From Sweltsa coloradensis (taxonomy: Eukaryota > Arthropoda > Insecta > Plecoptera > Chloroperlidae), in NCBI GenBank assembly GCA_024449915.1, contig JAMZAV010003270.1:1-64000 (forward strand): 64,000 bases of DNA, read 5' to 3'. The notes below the pieces were generated by a model. The model saw only the letters and a program-made list of their open reading frames with translations. It did no database searches and had not been told where the DNA came from. Position numbers and translations under genes: made by a program. Below, piece by piece: positions 12,250 through 22,079 of this stretch (positions within the stretch are counted from its first letter, which is position 1; each line of letters begins with the position of its first letter).

Positions 12250-13196
12250 ACATGTTACTCTTGAACCGGCACTATCTCTTGGACTGGGTCTATGATGTCT
12301 TTCCCAATAGGATTGACTTGCGGTATTGTTTCTAATTTAGTGACAGACTTTAGTACAGGATCCCATGCATGGCTGAGGACAAAACAATGATCACTGTTGA
12401 CATTTTTGGGATGTTTTTAAATTTCTATTGCCTCCTTAACTATACTAGTGGCACTGCTGAATCTACCTTAAACAAGACAGACGAGTGAACAAATTGAATT
12501 TTATGATCCAATTCTAAAGCGTCTGGGCCCGGGGTAGAATTGTCCCCGAGCATGGCTCTGCTAATCGTATAGTGCGATTCAAGAGAAAAAGTCCACCTCG
12601 CAAACAACAGCAAGTATGAAGGGTAGTATTTTACTCCCCGAATCTAGAGGCAAGCTCTGGCAATTGTCGTCAGGGACCTTGCCCCCTTCCCTTGACGACC
12701 CCTCGACGACAATGACGACAATGACACCACGAACGATGACGAAGACAATGACGACCGCGATCGAGATCCCCTTTCCTCCATTACCCGTGGCTGGTTCTGA
12801 CCAGCATGGGCCCTTCCCCCCCCCCCCCCCCCCCATAGGTTAGAGTGGTGCATTATGACCTAACGGTTGACGCGTCCTTAATCCCAATAAACCAAATCAG
12901 CTACAGCATACTAGCGTTGATGTCTTAACAAATCTATTACTCCCCTATCATCTTGAATTCCCTTTAGCTGCTAAACCCAGTCTTATGTGTCCTTCATGCT
13001 CTTTTAATCTATTTGATATTTTCTCCCGGTTCTCTCCAATGAAGACATCTCCACATTCACATGGTATCTTGTAAATTCTTTGACTGTCAAATTTATTAGA
13101 ATCCTTGACGGGTCGAATGAAAGAGCATATTTTCCTTATCTGTACAGAAACTAGTTTTGATGTTCTTCTTCAACAGTAATCTACTTTTCACCCCCC
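12250..13196 (-). pseudogene. Penelope-like element fragment with GIY-YIG endonuclease, split by S
   Basis: Read on the minus strand, 13140-12955 gives SFIRPVKDSNKF, then RIYKIPCECGDVFIGE and RLKEHEGHIRLG. This is the junction of the RT and the GIY-YIG nuclease of Penelope-like elements (IYKIPCEC carries the I-Y-x-I part and VFIGE the YIG part). An S copy (12521-12894) then interrupts at AVAD, the family's AVAEH motif. Beyond it, 12520-12255 continues with SAKVLDHK-like sequence, EAIEI-KHPKN and AWDPVL, the known C-terminus. Frameshifts and stops are present. The right end is cut by another S copy at 13197. Confidence 0.75.
12521..12894 (+). mobile_element. S-family repeat, full length, inside the Penelope fragment
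   Basis: All landmarks present: GTCTGGGCCCGGGGTAGAAT, AGCATGGCTCTGCTAATCG, CTAGAGGCAAGCTCTGGC, GGCTGGTTCTGACCAGC, GACCTAACGGTTGACGCG, AATCCCAATAAACC. Poly-C run near 12820. Orientation is opposite to the host element. Confidence 0.9.
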
Positions 13197-13558
13197 GGAT
13201 CTGGGCCCGGTATAGAATTGGCCCGAGCATGGCTCAGCTAATCGTAGAGGCGAATCAAGGGAAAAGTCCCACGCAAACATCAGCTAGAAAGAGCGAAATA
13301 TCTTACTCGAAACTAGAGTCGAGCTCTGGCAATCGTCGTCCGGGACCTTGTCCCCTTCCCTTGACGACCCCCGGCGACGATGACAATGACACAACGAACG
13401 ATGACAAAGACGATACGACCGCGACTGAAAAACCCCCCCTTCCTCCCCCTACCCGTGGCTGGTTCTGACCAGCATGGGCTCCTCCTCCCCCCGCCCCCTT
13501 AGGCTAGAGTGGTGCATTATGACTTAACGGTTGACGCGTACCTAATCCAAATAATCAA
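13197..13558 (+). mobile_element. S-family repeat, full length
   Basis: Head TCTGGGCCCGGTATAGAATT, CTAGAGTCGAGCTCTGGC, GTCGTC ... GACGAC stem, GGCTGGTTCTGACCAGC, ACTTAACGGTTGACGCG, AATCCAAATAATC. It ends the Penelope fragment on its left. Confidence 0.88.
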
Positions 13559-13765
13559 ATTGTAATTTTTGCAAGGGTAACTGTACATTCTTATAGGTCT
13601 AGGCCTAAGTCTAGAGATCGTGGACGTGGACAAACAGACCTGCCGTTGAATAATAGCCTATGTCTAGACCTATACATTTACACGATTAAGGTCACTTACG
13701 AAGATTTACACGTGAACTAGGCCTAACCTAACCACGAAACTAGCGCGTCTTCTATCTAATTGTGG

Positions 13766-13850
13766 GGCCCTCGTTGGTCTTGTGTGGCTCGTTGGTCTTG
13801 TTGTGTAAACTCGTTGGTCTTGTGGTGGGCTCGTTGGTCTTTGTGGTGAG
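13766..13850 (+). repeat. Tandem repeat of a tRNA-Gly 5' segment
   Basis: CTCGTTGGTCTTGTG occurs four times about 20 bases apart just before the tRNA-Gly-like SINE. The unit equals the acceptor/D-arm part of the SINE head (TCGTTGGTCTTGTGGTGAGC). Confidence 0.7.
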
Positions 13851-14245
13851 CGTATCTGCTTCCAATGCAGAAGGTCCAGGGTTCGTTTTTCCCGCTCAAG
13901 TCAGAAGATTTTTAACTTCTGATGTGGACTTCAGTCAATCAGTTCTTGGCTTAGGAATGTGTAAACGGTGACTTGGAGCCGTCCTAGCAACGAAGCACAT
14001 AATAAATTTCAGAGTTGTTCTGAATCGGCCTTGTTGATTCTGGCGTTGATTCGCGGGTGTTCGCACTGTCCATACCATGATTGCTATTTTTTCCTATTAA
14101 AAATATCGTGTTTGGTGGTTATCGCTCACTCGTCGATTGCGTCGGGGCCTGCAGGGTTGGCTTGGTCGCTTTGAATTTAAAGTCCCCCACTGAAAATCAG
14201 TTATATAACTGAGTGGGTGGACTCTAAATAAAATTTATTTTATTT
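13830..14245 (+). mobile_element. tRNA-Gly-derived SINE (G family), full length
   Basis: The head reads TTGTGGTGAGCGTATCTGC, anticodon arm CTGCTTCCAATGCAG (anticodon TCC, glycine) and a B-box-like GGTCCAGGGTTCG. The body runs to GACTCTAAATAAAATTTATT near 14240. A second full copy on the minus strand at 35118-35531 matches along its whole length, which fixes both ends. RNA polymerase III transcription is expected for this class. The two short 66-69 residue frames inside it are chance. Confidence 0.8.
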
Positions 14246-14390
14246 ATTTTATTTAATTTTTGATAAACAAAAAAATAGGTCCGACTGTGCCTGCGGGGAC
14301 GTGGTTTACTATCTCGTTCCCTGCCCACCACACACCTGCGTCTCCAGTACGACAGCACTATTTAAACTTCATGGGTTGAGCACATCATAC

Positions 14391-14638
14391 CCTCCCCTAC
14401 CCGTGGCTGGTTCTGGCCAGCAGAGGATTGTCCTCCCCACATCGGCCTAAAGGCTACAGTGACACATTACGACAAAACGGTGACGCTCTTAATCAAAATT
14501 ACACAGGGTAATATTAGGCATAACCGAACTCAAAACAAATTCAATCTATTTTTTACAATACCACTGCGGCCTCAGTATTACCTTCCCCGGTTAAAGACCC
14601 TTGATTCTCTCTTTGGGAATATCGCCTAGCCCCAGCTG
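14391..14638 (+). mobile_element. S 3' fragment followed by variant L tail
   Basis: 14391-14505 has ACCCGTGGCTGGTTCTGGCC and a diverged module (ACGACAAAACGGTGACGC). 14525-14638 is a variant L tail: CAATCTATT ... CACTGCGGCCTCAGTATTACC ... TTGATTCTCTC. The same variant tail occurs at 25130-25245 and 34870-34985. Confidence 0.6.
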
Positions 14639-15014
14639 TCCGTAGAATTGGCCTAGGGCCCAGAGCATGGCACAATGCTAATCGTAAAAGGGCGATTCAA
14701 GAGAAAAAGTCCACCTCACAAACATCAGCTAGTAAAAAAACGGAGTATCTTACTCCCCGAAACTAGAGGCGAGCTCTGGCAATCGTCGTCGGGAATCTTA
14801 GCCCCTTCCTTGACGACCCTCCGGCGACGATCCCAATGACACAACGAACGATGACAAAGACGATGACGACCGCGACGTGAGAAACCCCCCTTCCTACCGT
14901 TACCAGTGGCTGGTTTTGACCGGCATGGGCACCTCCTCCCCACCCCTTTTAGGCTAGAGTGGTGCATTTTGACCTAACGGTTGACGCGTCCTTAATCCAA
15001 ATAAACCAAAAAAA
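14639..15014 (+). mobile_element. S-family repeat, full length
   Basis: Head slightly rearranged (GTAGAATTGGCCTAGGGCCC), then all landmarks in order, tail AATCCAAATAAACC plus nine A. Confidence 0.88.
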
Positions 15015-15089
15015 AACTATAAGATTTCTTCACAGTATTCTCACACGCTCAACACAATCATTGAGTTATACGTAAGAAGGGTACTGAAG

Positions 15090-15270
15090 GGGCCCGAGGG
15101 CCCGAGTCTGCCCGACGACGGCGATCTGACAAAGACGATAAACAACCACGACATGATAAATAGCTATCCCCCTCCAGTGGCTCTTTCAGACCTCCCTCCT
15201 TACCCATATCCCCTACGTTAGAGTGGCGCATTATCACCTCACGGTTAACGCGCCCTTAATCCATTTTTTG
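15090..15270 (+). mobile_element. S-family fragment, diverged
   Basis: Shares the GACGAC/GACGATA tract, a weak CCAGTGGCT hairpin area and the module in the form CACCTCACGGTTAACGCGCC. Head missing. Confidence 0.5.
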
Positions 15271-15274
15271 AAAT

Positions 15275-15412
15275 GAAATTCTCATCATTCATATTTTTAT
15301 TTTTATTCCAAATTTTTTGGCTATTAAAATATAATTTTTTTTCTTTTACAAACTAAGAAAACAAATGTTTATCAAACACACCATACTCTTGTTCCATTAA
15401 CTTTCAATATCA
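15275..15412 (+). mobile_element. L tail, left part (interrupted by B copy 1)
   Basis: L 3' UTR ending in CTTTCAATATCA, then abruptly TTGGATGAGTGAAG of family B. The missing module reappears at 16403 after B ends, so B inserted into this tail. Confidence 0.6.
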
Positions 15413-16400
15413 TTGGATGAGTGAAGTGAAGACTTCAATTTCACTGACCCCCAAAAAAATTAACTCGGGTGTTTTTTTTTGTTCGCTCTCTACCGGGCAA
15501 ACGGCATATGCGATCTTGATGAAAATTGGAACGGACGTTCGAAATCTCTAAACTTAAACTTGCCACGTTTTTGAGTATAGTCAAAGAAATATTTTCATAA
15601 ATTCGTTGATATAAGATAATTACGTTTTTTTCGTTTTTTTTTGCGATAATTTGGCACATTCTGGACATAACGCGTGAGGCTACAACGTTTATATTTTACT
15701 TGAATATTTAGGTTAAGGGTGATAAATGGACCTTTAAATGAAGAAACCGTCTGGGCCCGGGGTAAATTGGCCCGAGCATGGCTCTCTATCGTAAAAGGCA
15801 TTCAAGAGACAAAAGTCCACCTCGCAAACATCAGCTAGTAAGAGGGGAGATCTTACCTCCCGAAAACTAGAGGCGAGCTCTGGCAATAGTCGTCGTCGGG
15901 GACCATGCCCCCTTCCTTGACGACCCCCGGCGGACGTGGACAATGACACAACGAACGATGACAAGAGATGACACCGCGACGTGAGAAATCCCCTTCCCTC
16001 CCCTACCCGTGGCTGGTTCTGACCATCATGGGCCCTCTCCCCTCCCCTTAGGTAGAGTGGTGCATTATGACTTAGGTTGGCGCCTTATCAAATAAACAAA
16101 AAAAAAAAAAATTGAATGAGAGTGAAATATGCCAGAATATATAAAATTAAGGTATAAATAAACGTTTTTAAAGAATTTTAATGCAAAGCCCGCTTTAAGG
16201 ACATAGTTATTGATTTTAACAAAATGTCGTAATAGCTGCCGCAAGTAGAAATTTGAAATTTGGGACAACAATCACCTACATGCGTTCAAAAAGCACTTGC
16301 AAAGAAAAGAGATCCCACCCCAAACATAAAAAACTTACAAACAGATCATCCATCAACGCGACTGGAAAAAGCGTTCGCGAAGGGGCCCTACCTAGTAGGT
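15413..16400 (+). mobile_element. B-family repeat copy 1, carrying an S insertion
   Basis: B is a dispersed repeat I do not recognise. Its start is TTGGAT(T)AG..GCGAAGCG, followed by ACTTCAATTTCACTGACCC, GGGCAAACGGCATATGCGAT, CTTGATGAAAATTGG; it ends with CATCAACGCGACTGG and AAAGCGTTCGCG. Here it is split by S (15749-16110). Other copies: 17009-17158 (-), 17505-18120 (-), 39725-40340 (+), 43011-43745 (+). Confidence 0.65.
15749..16110 (+). mobile_element. S-family repeat inside B copy 1
   Basis: Head GTCTGGGCCCGGGGTAAATT, GGCGAGCTCTGGCAATAG, CGTGGCTGGTTCTGACCATC, shortened module (TATGACTTAGGTTGGCGCC), A-rich tail. Several one-base losses. Confidence 0.85.
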
Positions 16401-16460
16401 AATGTAATGTTACCTTACCGGTTGAAGACCCTAAGCTTGTCAGGGTCGTCATCGTTTTTC
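16395..16460 (+). mobile_element. L tail, right part (terminal module)
   Basis: GTTACCTTACCGGTTGAAGA and CTTGTCAGGGTCGTCATCG: the terminal module of the tail interrupted at 15412. Confidence 0.5.
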
Positions 16461-16554
16461 TCGTGATTTTCTAAGCTCTTTACCAGGGTCTGTCTCTCCC
16501 ACATCACTTAGTTTTTCCACTTGCATACAGTAATCCAAAAACCCAGCACCAACA

Positions 16555-16670
16555 TTAACCATTAAATTTAAATTTCAATATCACTGCAGGAACGCAATAG
16601 GGACCACACTGGTTGCAGCGCCCTAGTTTCTCTTACGCCGTATGTGAGAGTCAACCTTAACTAAGTCATC
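16555..16670 (+). mobile_element. L tail, diverged
   Basis: TTTCAATATCACTGCAGG, then CACACTGGTTGCAGCGCC, CTAGTTTCTCTTACG: the terminal module with substitutions. Confidence 0.5.
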
Positions 16671-16674
16671 TCTC

Positions 16675-17009
16675 CGGCATGGGTCAGAACATGGCTCTGC
16701 TAATCGTAAAAGGCGATTCAAGAAGAAAAAACCTCCTCGCAAACATCATCAAGTAAGAAGGGTAATATATTAATCACCGAATCTAGAGGCAAGCTCTGAA
16801 AATCGTCGTCGGGGGCACTCCCCTTTCCCTTGACGTCTCCCTGCGAGGACGATGACAAAGACGATGAGACCGCGACGTGAGAACTCCCGTTTCGCTCCCT
16901 ACCCGTGGTTGGTTCTGACAAGCATTGGCCTTCCTCATATCCCAGGACTGGAGTGGTGCATTATGACCTTACGGTCGACGCGTCCTTAATCCAAACAAAC
17001 AAAAAAAAA
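16675..17009 (+). mobile_element. S-family repeat, head truncated
   Basis: Starts within the head (GGGTCAGAACATGGCTCTGC) and then has all downstream landmarks, module GACCTTACGGTCGACGCG, tail AATCCAAACAAAC plus A run. Confidence 0.85.
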
Positions 17010-17158
17010 GCCGTTTGCCCAGTAGAGGGCAAACAATCACACAAAAATACAAACAAATAAAAACAACATTAAAATATAAATATATATAAAAAAAAAAAAA
17101 CGTTGGAGCTAAATTTTTGTAGTGTCACTGAAATTGTAGTCCTCGCTTCGTTCATCCA
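17009..17158 (-). mobile_element. B-family repeat copy 2, truncated
   Basis: Minus-strand copy of the B start: reverse complement of TTGGATGAACGAAGCGAGG ... AATTTAGCTCCAACG, cut at the GGGCAAACGGC block. Confidence 0.6.
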
Positions 17159-17391
17159 AAAATATCATATGTTTAACCAAGTTGAATTCAAATCACACAC
17201 ATTTGATTTAGTAACTGAAGTAAATAATTTTGCTTTTGCTTTTTTTTTGCTTTTTTTTTTGATATTTATACACTTAGAAAACAATCTAATCATCAAACAT
17301 ACCTGCATTAACTCTTCTCATTTACTTTCATTCACAGGCGGCGCAATATGACCTAACCGGTTGAAGCGCCCTAGTTTCTCACGTCGTCGTT
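17159..17391 (+). mobile_element. L tail
   Basis: Clean L 3' end: AGAAAACAATCTAATCATC, GGCGGCGCAATATGACC, GACCTAACCGGTTGAAGC, CTCACGTCGTCG. Confidence 0.88.
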
Positions 17392-17504
17392 CTTTTGATA
17401 TTGTACATTCATATTTACTAGGAAAACGCTTTAGTCCCGCCGCGTTGTTGGATGAGCGTAATTTGTGCATTGAGCTGCCATGCATGTGTTATGCGGATTT
17501 TCTG

Positions 17505-18120
17505 TTGTTTTGTGAAAAAAATCATTACTAAGTTAAAGATTTGTTTTAAATTTAATTAAATTAAATACAAAATTAACCGATTGCGCACAAATTTTACACT
17601 TATATATTAATTCATAAAATTAAGGTTCTTTGAAAAAATCATTACAATAGGATAAAGCATGTAGGTGTTATATGTCAAAGAATTTTTAAAAAAAAAAAAC
17701 GTAAAATTTCGATTTTCATGAGAAATAGTTTTTCGATTGCGCTCAAATTTTACAGGAATACCTAAATTTATAAAATTAAGGTTCTGTGAAAAAATCATTC
17801 AAATCGAAAAAAGCATGTAGGTGTTATAAGCTGAAGAATTTTTTTAAAAATCGAAAAAAATCGTAAAATTGCGGTTTTAATGAGAAATAATTTTCCGATC
17901 GCGCTCAAAAACGTGGCAGTTCTAAGTTTAGAGATTTCGAAGGTCTCCAGAAAATTTCATCGCAATTGGAGTATTGGTTAAGCCGGAATCGTGTTAACAA
18001 ACAGACAAAAATACAAACAGAGAAAAAAGAAAAAAAATGAAAAAACATTACGGATTTTTTTCTCCAGTGTAGTTAAATGGAATCTTCGCTTCGATCGCTT
18101 CGCTCGCTACGCTAATCCAA
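17505..18120 (-). mobile_element. B-family repeat copy 3 with internal tandem repeat
   Basis: The right end is the reverse complement of the B start (TTGGATTAGCGTAGCGAGC). Its centre holds about 2.7 units of a 156-base repeat: ATAAAATTAAGGTTC recurs at about 17614 and 17770, GCATGTAGGTGTTATA at about 17657 and 17813, and CGATTGCGCTCAAATTTTAC near 17732 has degenerate partners. Confidence 0.65.
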
Positions 18121-18124
18121 TTAT

Positions 18125-18253
18125 TTACTTTTATTTATTTACTAAGAAATCAAAACAATCATAAAATACAACATAATCTAATTTATATAACATAAAACAG
18201 GCAACGAAATATGAACAAACCAGTTGAAGCGCCCCAGTTTCTCACGTCGTCAT
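18125..18253 (+). mobile_element. L tail
   Basis: Short L 3' end with AACAAACCAGTTGAAGCGCC and CTCACGTCGTCATG. Confidence 0.75.
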
Positions 18254-18304
18254 GAGTTGGTCGGTTTATCTTCATGTGCAGTCATATCAGTGAGTGCCCG
18301 ATGT

Positions 18305-18520
18305 ATGGTACAAAAAAGTTTGATCCAGTTTATGATTTGGCCCTGAGCATGGCTCTGCTTGACATGACATGACGACCACGACGTGAGAACCACCCCTTTT
18401 CCTCCCCCTACACGTGGCTAGTTCAGACCAGCGTGCATTGTCCTCCCCACATCCTCTAGGCTAGAGTGGCGCCTTATTACCTCACGGTTGACGCGCCCTT
18501 AACCCATAAAACTGAGGGAA
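18305..18520 (+). mobile_element. S-family repeat with large internal deletion
   Basis: Head (GCCCTGAGCATGGCTCTGCT) joined directly to the GACGACCACGACGTGAG region, so the GAGCTCTGGC part is gone. Module form ACCTCACGGTTGACGCGCC. Confidence 0.7.
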
Positions 18521-18544
18521 AATCCACATAGACAAAAAATGTAG

Positions 18545-18720
18545 TGCACGTTTTGTGTGGTCTACCGTTTATAATTAAGATTTAATTAATCTGTTGCGTT
18601 CTGCTGGTATAATTATGTTGTCTGAATTTGAGAAATATACCTACTATGTGTCTGGCTGGTTCTGACCAGCACGTAAATCTGTGAAAAATTGAATTAACAT
18701 TTTATTATTTTATTAATAGA
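18545..18720 (+). repeat. D repeat, copy 1
   Basis: GCACGTTTTGTGTGGTC ... TGGCTGGTTCTGACCAGCACG; the same arrangement recurs at 57070-57260. It ends with the S hairpin and leads straight into an L 3' UTR in both places. Confidence 0.5.
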
Positions 18721-19057
18721 ATGTACTAAATATTTTGCCTAGCGCAAGCAATTTGATGTTCCCAAATCAGTATCATGTTATGATAGAGGCGACAAAGTTT
18801 TTAAAATATTATCTTTAAAATATAATATGTTTAATCGAATTAAATTCGCATCAAACAACTATGATTTTATAATTCAAAAAATAATATTTCTTATGCTATT
18901 ATTCAATCATCTTTATATAATTTTTCTTAAAAAAAAAAATAGAAATCAAAATAGTCATAAAACACAGCATGGTCTACAATCTAATTAAATTAACGTACAA
19001 TAAAACAGGCAACATTATATGACCTAACCGGTTGAAGCGCCCTAGTTTCTAACGTCG
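18715..19057 (+). mobile_element. L 3' UTR and tail, diverged
   Basis: Begins AGAATGTACTAAATATTTTG and ends GACCTAACCGGTTGAAGC, TAACGTCGTTTATT. No coding sequence. Confidence 0.75.
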
Positions 19058-19059
19058 TT

Positions 19060-19365
19060 TATTACTGCATGGGTCCACGGCGGCTAGCTCCAGAAGATGA
19101 CTTTTAAGCACGATTTTTATAACATTTTTGTTACGGGTGACTGACGATGATTTTAAATTGCAACATCACGTTAAGTTATATTCTTTGACTTGGCATTGTA
19201 TTTGTTCATTTGTACCAAGCTTACATGCAGGTTTATGTATAATGTGCAGATGTAAGTGTAGACCTACAGCGTATACCCTGAATCTCTGTAAAGTTTACTG
19301 CATGAGAAATATTTTATATTTACTTTCGGGTACACGCCATATTCTCGCGTATACCCCAATGACAC
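19060..19365 (+). mobile_element. C-family repeat, copy 1
   Basis: Shares with 46113-47220 and 52820-53113: GAAGATGACTTTTAAGCACG, TTCTTTGACTTGGCATTG, TTTGTACCAAGC, ATGCAGGT, ACAGCGTATACCCTG, CTCGCGTATACCCC. Unlike other copies, no S follows. Confidence 0.65.
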
Positions 19366-19789
19366 AAACCCTTTCCACTTTTAATATGATGAAATAAATT
19401 GTTTTAACTTTTCAAATATATATTTTGTCTGGCTTTATTTTCCGCAAACCGGTTGACTACATCGTGTACATCGTGACACATAATTGAGCTTCCTCGAGTT
19501 CAACTCATAGAACAATCGCAACGTGAAAACGATCTTGTCACAATGTCGTCCCTACTAAGATAGTTATTTATAATTTGAAATTTTGAAAACAATCTATCAC
19601 TGTCACTTTAATTCGGACATTGCGAACATCTTTGGAATGAACATCGAATGTGATGGTTAAGGCCACTGCTGGACCCCTCATGCGGGGGTGGCAGTTACAC
19701 CACTGGCCGGGATATTCATTTGTCCTTTGTAAATTGTTGCCAACTCTGTTTCGTTCAGCGTGGGATGTTTGTCCCACTCTTCAACAGAT
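19366..19789. other. No recognised feature
   Basis: Mixed sequence without motif. A 182-residue open frame crosses from here into L copy 2; only its part from about 19790 onward is recognisable as L reverse transcriptase. Confidence 0.4.
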
Positions 19790-19796
19790 TAACAGG

Positions 19797-20600
19797 TGGG
19801 GTTTTAGAGGGCACATGCCAACATTTTTAGAAAACTTTTTAAAAGATAGAATTTGCAAAGTGCGTGTGAACAATGTACCTACTGTCCGACTCGTTCTTAC
19901 TGGTAACGGTGTACCACAAGGCTCGGTCTTGTCGGTATCACTATTTGCTATTGGCATAAACAGTGTCGTGGATTGTATTCCAAAGAGCCTAATGTGTCTA
20001 TTTGTAGATGACCTGGAAATCTTCTTCAGATCAGAAAACTTATCAACATCTCAAAGACACGTGCAAATTGGTTTGAACAATATAAGTGAATGGGCTCGAA
20101 AGCGAGGGACAGATTCACTCACAAAAAGACTCAGTGCATTCACTTTTGTAGTCTTCAAGGAATTCAAAATGACCCACAACTCTCGTTTAACAATATAGAA
20201 CTTCAATTCAAACCAAATTTCCGTCTTCTTCGGCATGGTGTTTGACAAAAGCTAAATTGGAAACACCACACTGTTGAGTTACGCAAAAAAATGCTGTTGA
20301 AACCCCAAATTAATTGAAAGTTCTCAGCAATACATCGTGGGGTGCAGATAGGACTTGCACGTTTTAGAATTTTCGGGTCTTAGTTTGTCCAAGATGGACT
20401 TTGGATATTTTGTATAATCTTCAGCAAAGTAACAACAACCCTTAAACTTCTAGACACTGTCTACCATTGTGGTCTTCGTCTTGCTCTTGGTGCATTTCGA
20501 AAAAGCCCGGTAGTCAGCCCTTTTAAAGCCGAGTCAGGTGTGTCCTCCTTGGCAGAACGGCGAAACCTCTTGATGGGTACGTACTAATGAAAATTAAATC
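19797..20600 (+). pseudogene. L copy 2 reverse transcriptase C-terminal half
   Basis: One long frame (to 20198) keeps motif B as NGVPQGSVLS (about 19906-19935), motif C as LFVDDLEIF (about 19999-20025) and NNISEWARKRG (about 20077-20109). Frameshifts follow; ASWGAD-like and FRKSPVVS blocks are still readable to about 20520. This is the longest uninterrupted RT segment of the L family here, with motif A lost to 5' truncation. Confidence 0.75.
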
Positions 20601-20639
20601 TATGCCTAAACGTTTATCAAATCGTGATGTTTTTAATGT

Positions 20640-22030
20640 AATCCTGTCAAAAAAAGAATTTTTGGAGGGAAAAAATTGGATTCCCCCTGAATTTTTGCAG
20701 AGACCTTCCTCATATAATACTTATCAACATACTAAAAAAACCCCTGCAATCGGGCTGGAGCTTCGGCCGCCATATTGGAAAAAGGCTGCCAAAAGGTGTT
20801 TGTAATCGAATATCTCCAAATTTTTGAGATAGACAAAATATCTCAATGGGAAAAAAAATTCCCCATTTAATTCCCTACAAAACAGGTGTCTTCTATTTGT
20901 TTTGGTAGGGGCAAAGGTAACGTCACAAAATCGTGGTTTGTATGTTGCTTATTGGAGTACCAGCTAATTTCCAATTTTCACGCCCAGCATCAAACAAAGC
21001 CCGGTAAATCCGTAATAAATCGATTTAAATACAAAAGGACTTTTTTACGGGGTTCATGAAAGGGTTCATTAGTATTTTTAAAAATCAGTTCTGCGAAATC
21101 GGATTTTGCATTTACCCGGAATTTGGGTTTTTCCATTGTTGGCATTTCCTAAAAAATGCCATATTTTTACTGTCCATTATTAAGCACTAAATAGCATTAA
21201 AGGAAAAATTATTTCTACGCAACATTGAAAAAAGGACTTAAATAATGATCCGATTACAACCAAAGTTTAAATCCAATATGGCTGCAAATTCCTAATATTC
21301 ACAATATGAATACTGTTTTCGTGCTGTTTTTACACTCTTTTTGTTACATAATTCACTTTGATGCTGTGGATATTAGGAATTAGCAGCCATATTGGATTTA
21401 AACTTTGGTTGTAATCGGATCATTATTTGAGTCATTTCAATGTGCGTAGGAAGAATTTTTCCTCCAATGCTATTTAGTGCTTAATAATGGACAGTCAAAA
21501 AGGGTATTTATGAGGAAATGCCAACAATGGAAAAACCAAAATTACGGGTAAATGCAAAATTAGATTTCGCAGACCTGATTTTTTAAAATACTGTGGAAGC
21601 TTTCATGAACCCCGTACAAAAGTCCTTTTGAATTTAAATCGATTTCTTACGGATTAACCGGGCATTGTTTGATGCTGGGCGTGAAAATTTGGAAATAAGC
21701 TGGTACTCCAATGAGCAACATATAAACCACGATTTTGTGACGTAACCTTTGCCCCTACCAAAACTATAGAAGACACCTGTTTTGTAGGGAATTAAATGGG
21801 GAATATTTTTGCCATTGAGATATTTTGTCTATCTCAAACCAATTTGGAGATATTCGATAACAAACACCTTTTGGCCGCCATTTTCCAATATGGCGGCCGA
21901 AGCTCCACTCCGATTGTAGGGGAGTTTTAGTATGTTAATAAGTATTATATAAGGAAGGTCTCTGCAAAAATTCAGCGAAATCGCAATTTTTTCCTCCAAA
22001 CGTCAATATACGATCTTATTTGACAGGATT
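20640..22030. mobile_element. Foldback element with arms of about 660 bases
   Basis: Termini AATCCTGTCAAA (20640) and TTTGACAGGATT (22030) are perfect inverted repeats. Almost the whole element is one hairpin: left arm 20640-21300, right arm 21372-22030, loop about 71 bases (21301-21371). The flanks AATGT (20635-20639 and 22031-22035) are identical, consistent with a 5-bp target duplication. No transposase frame. Arms differ by scattered substitutions. The superfamily is unknown to me. Confidence 0.85.
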
Positions 22031-22079
22031 AATGTGAAATATGTCAGACACTTTGATTACAAACCCATGGCAACACTTC

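Noticed and set aside
12579..12853. Overlapping 69-85 residue frames rich in Gly/Ser/Thr
   Set aside because: They are shadows of the S repeat; the same frames recur, broken, in every S copy.
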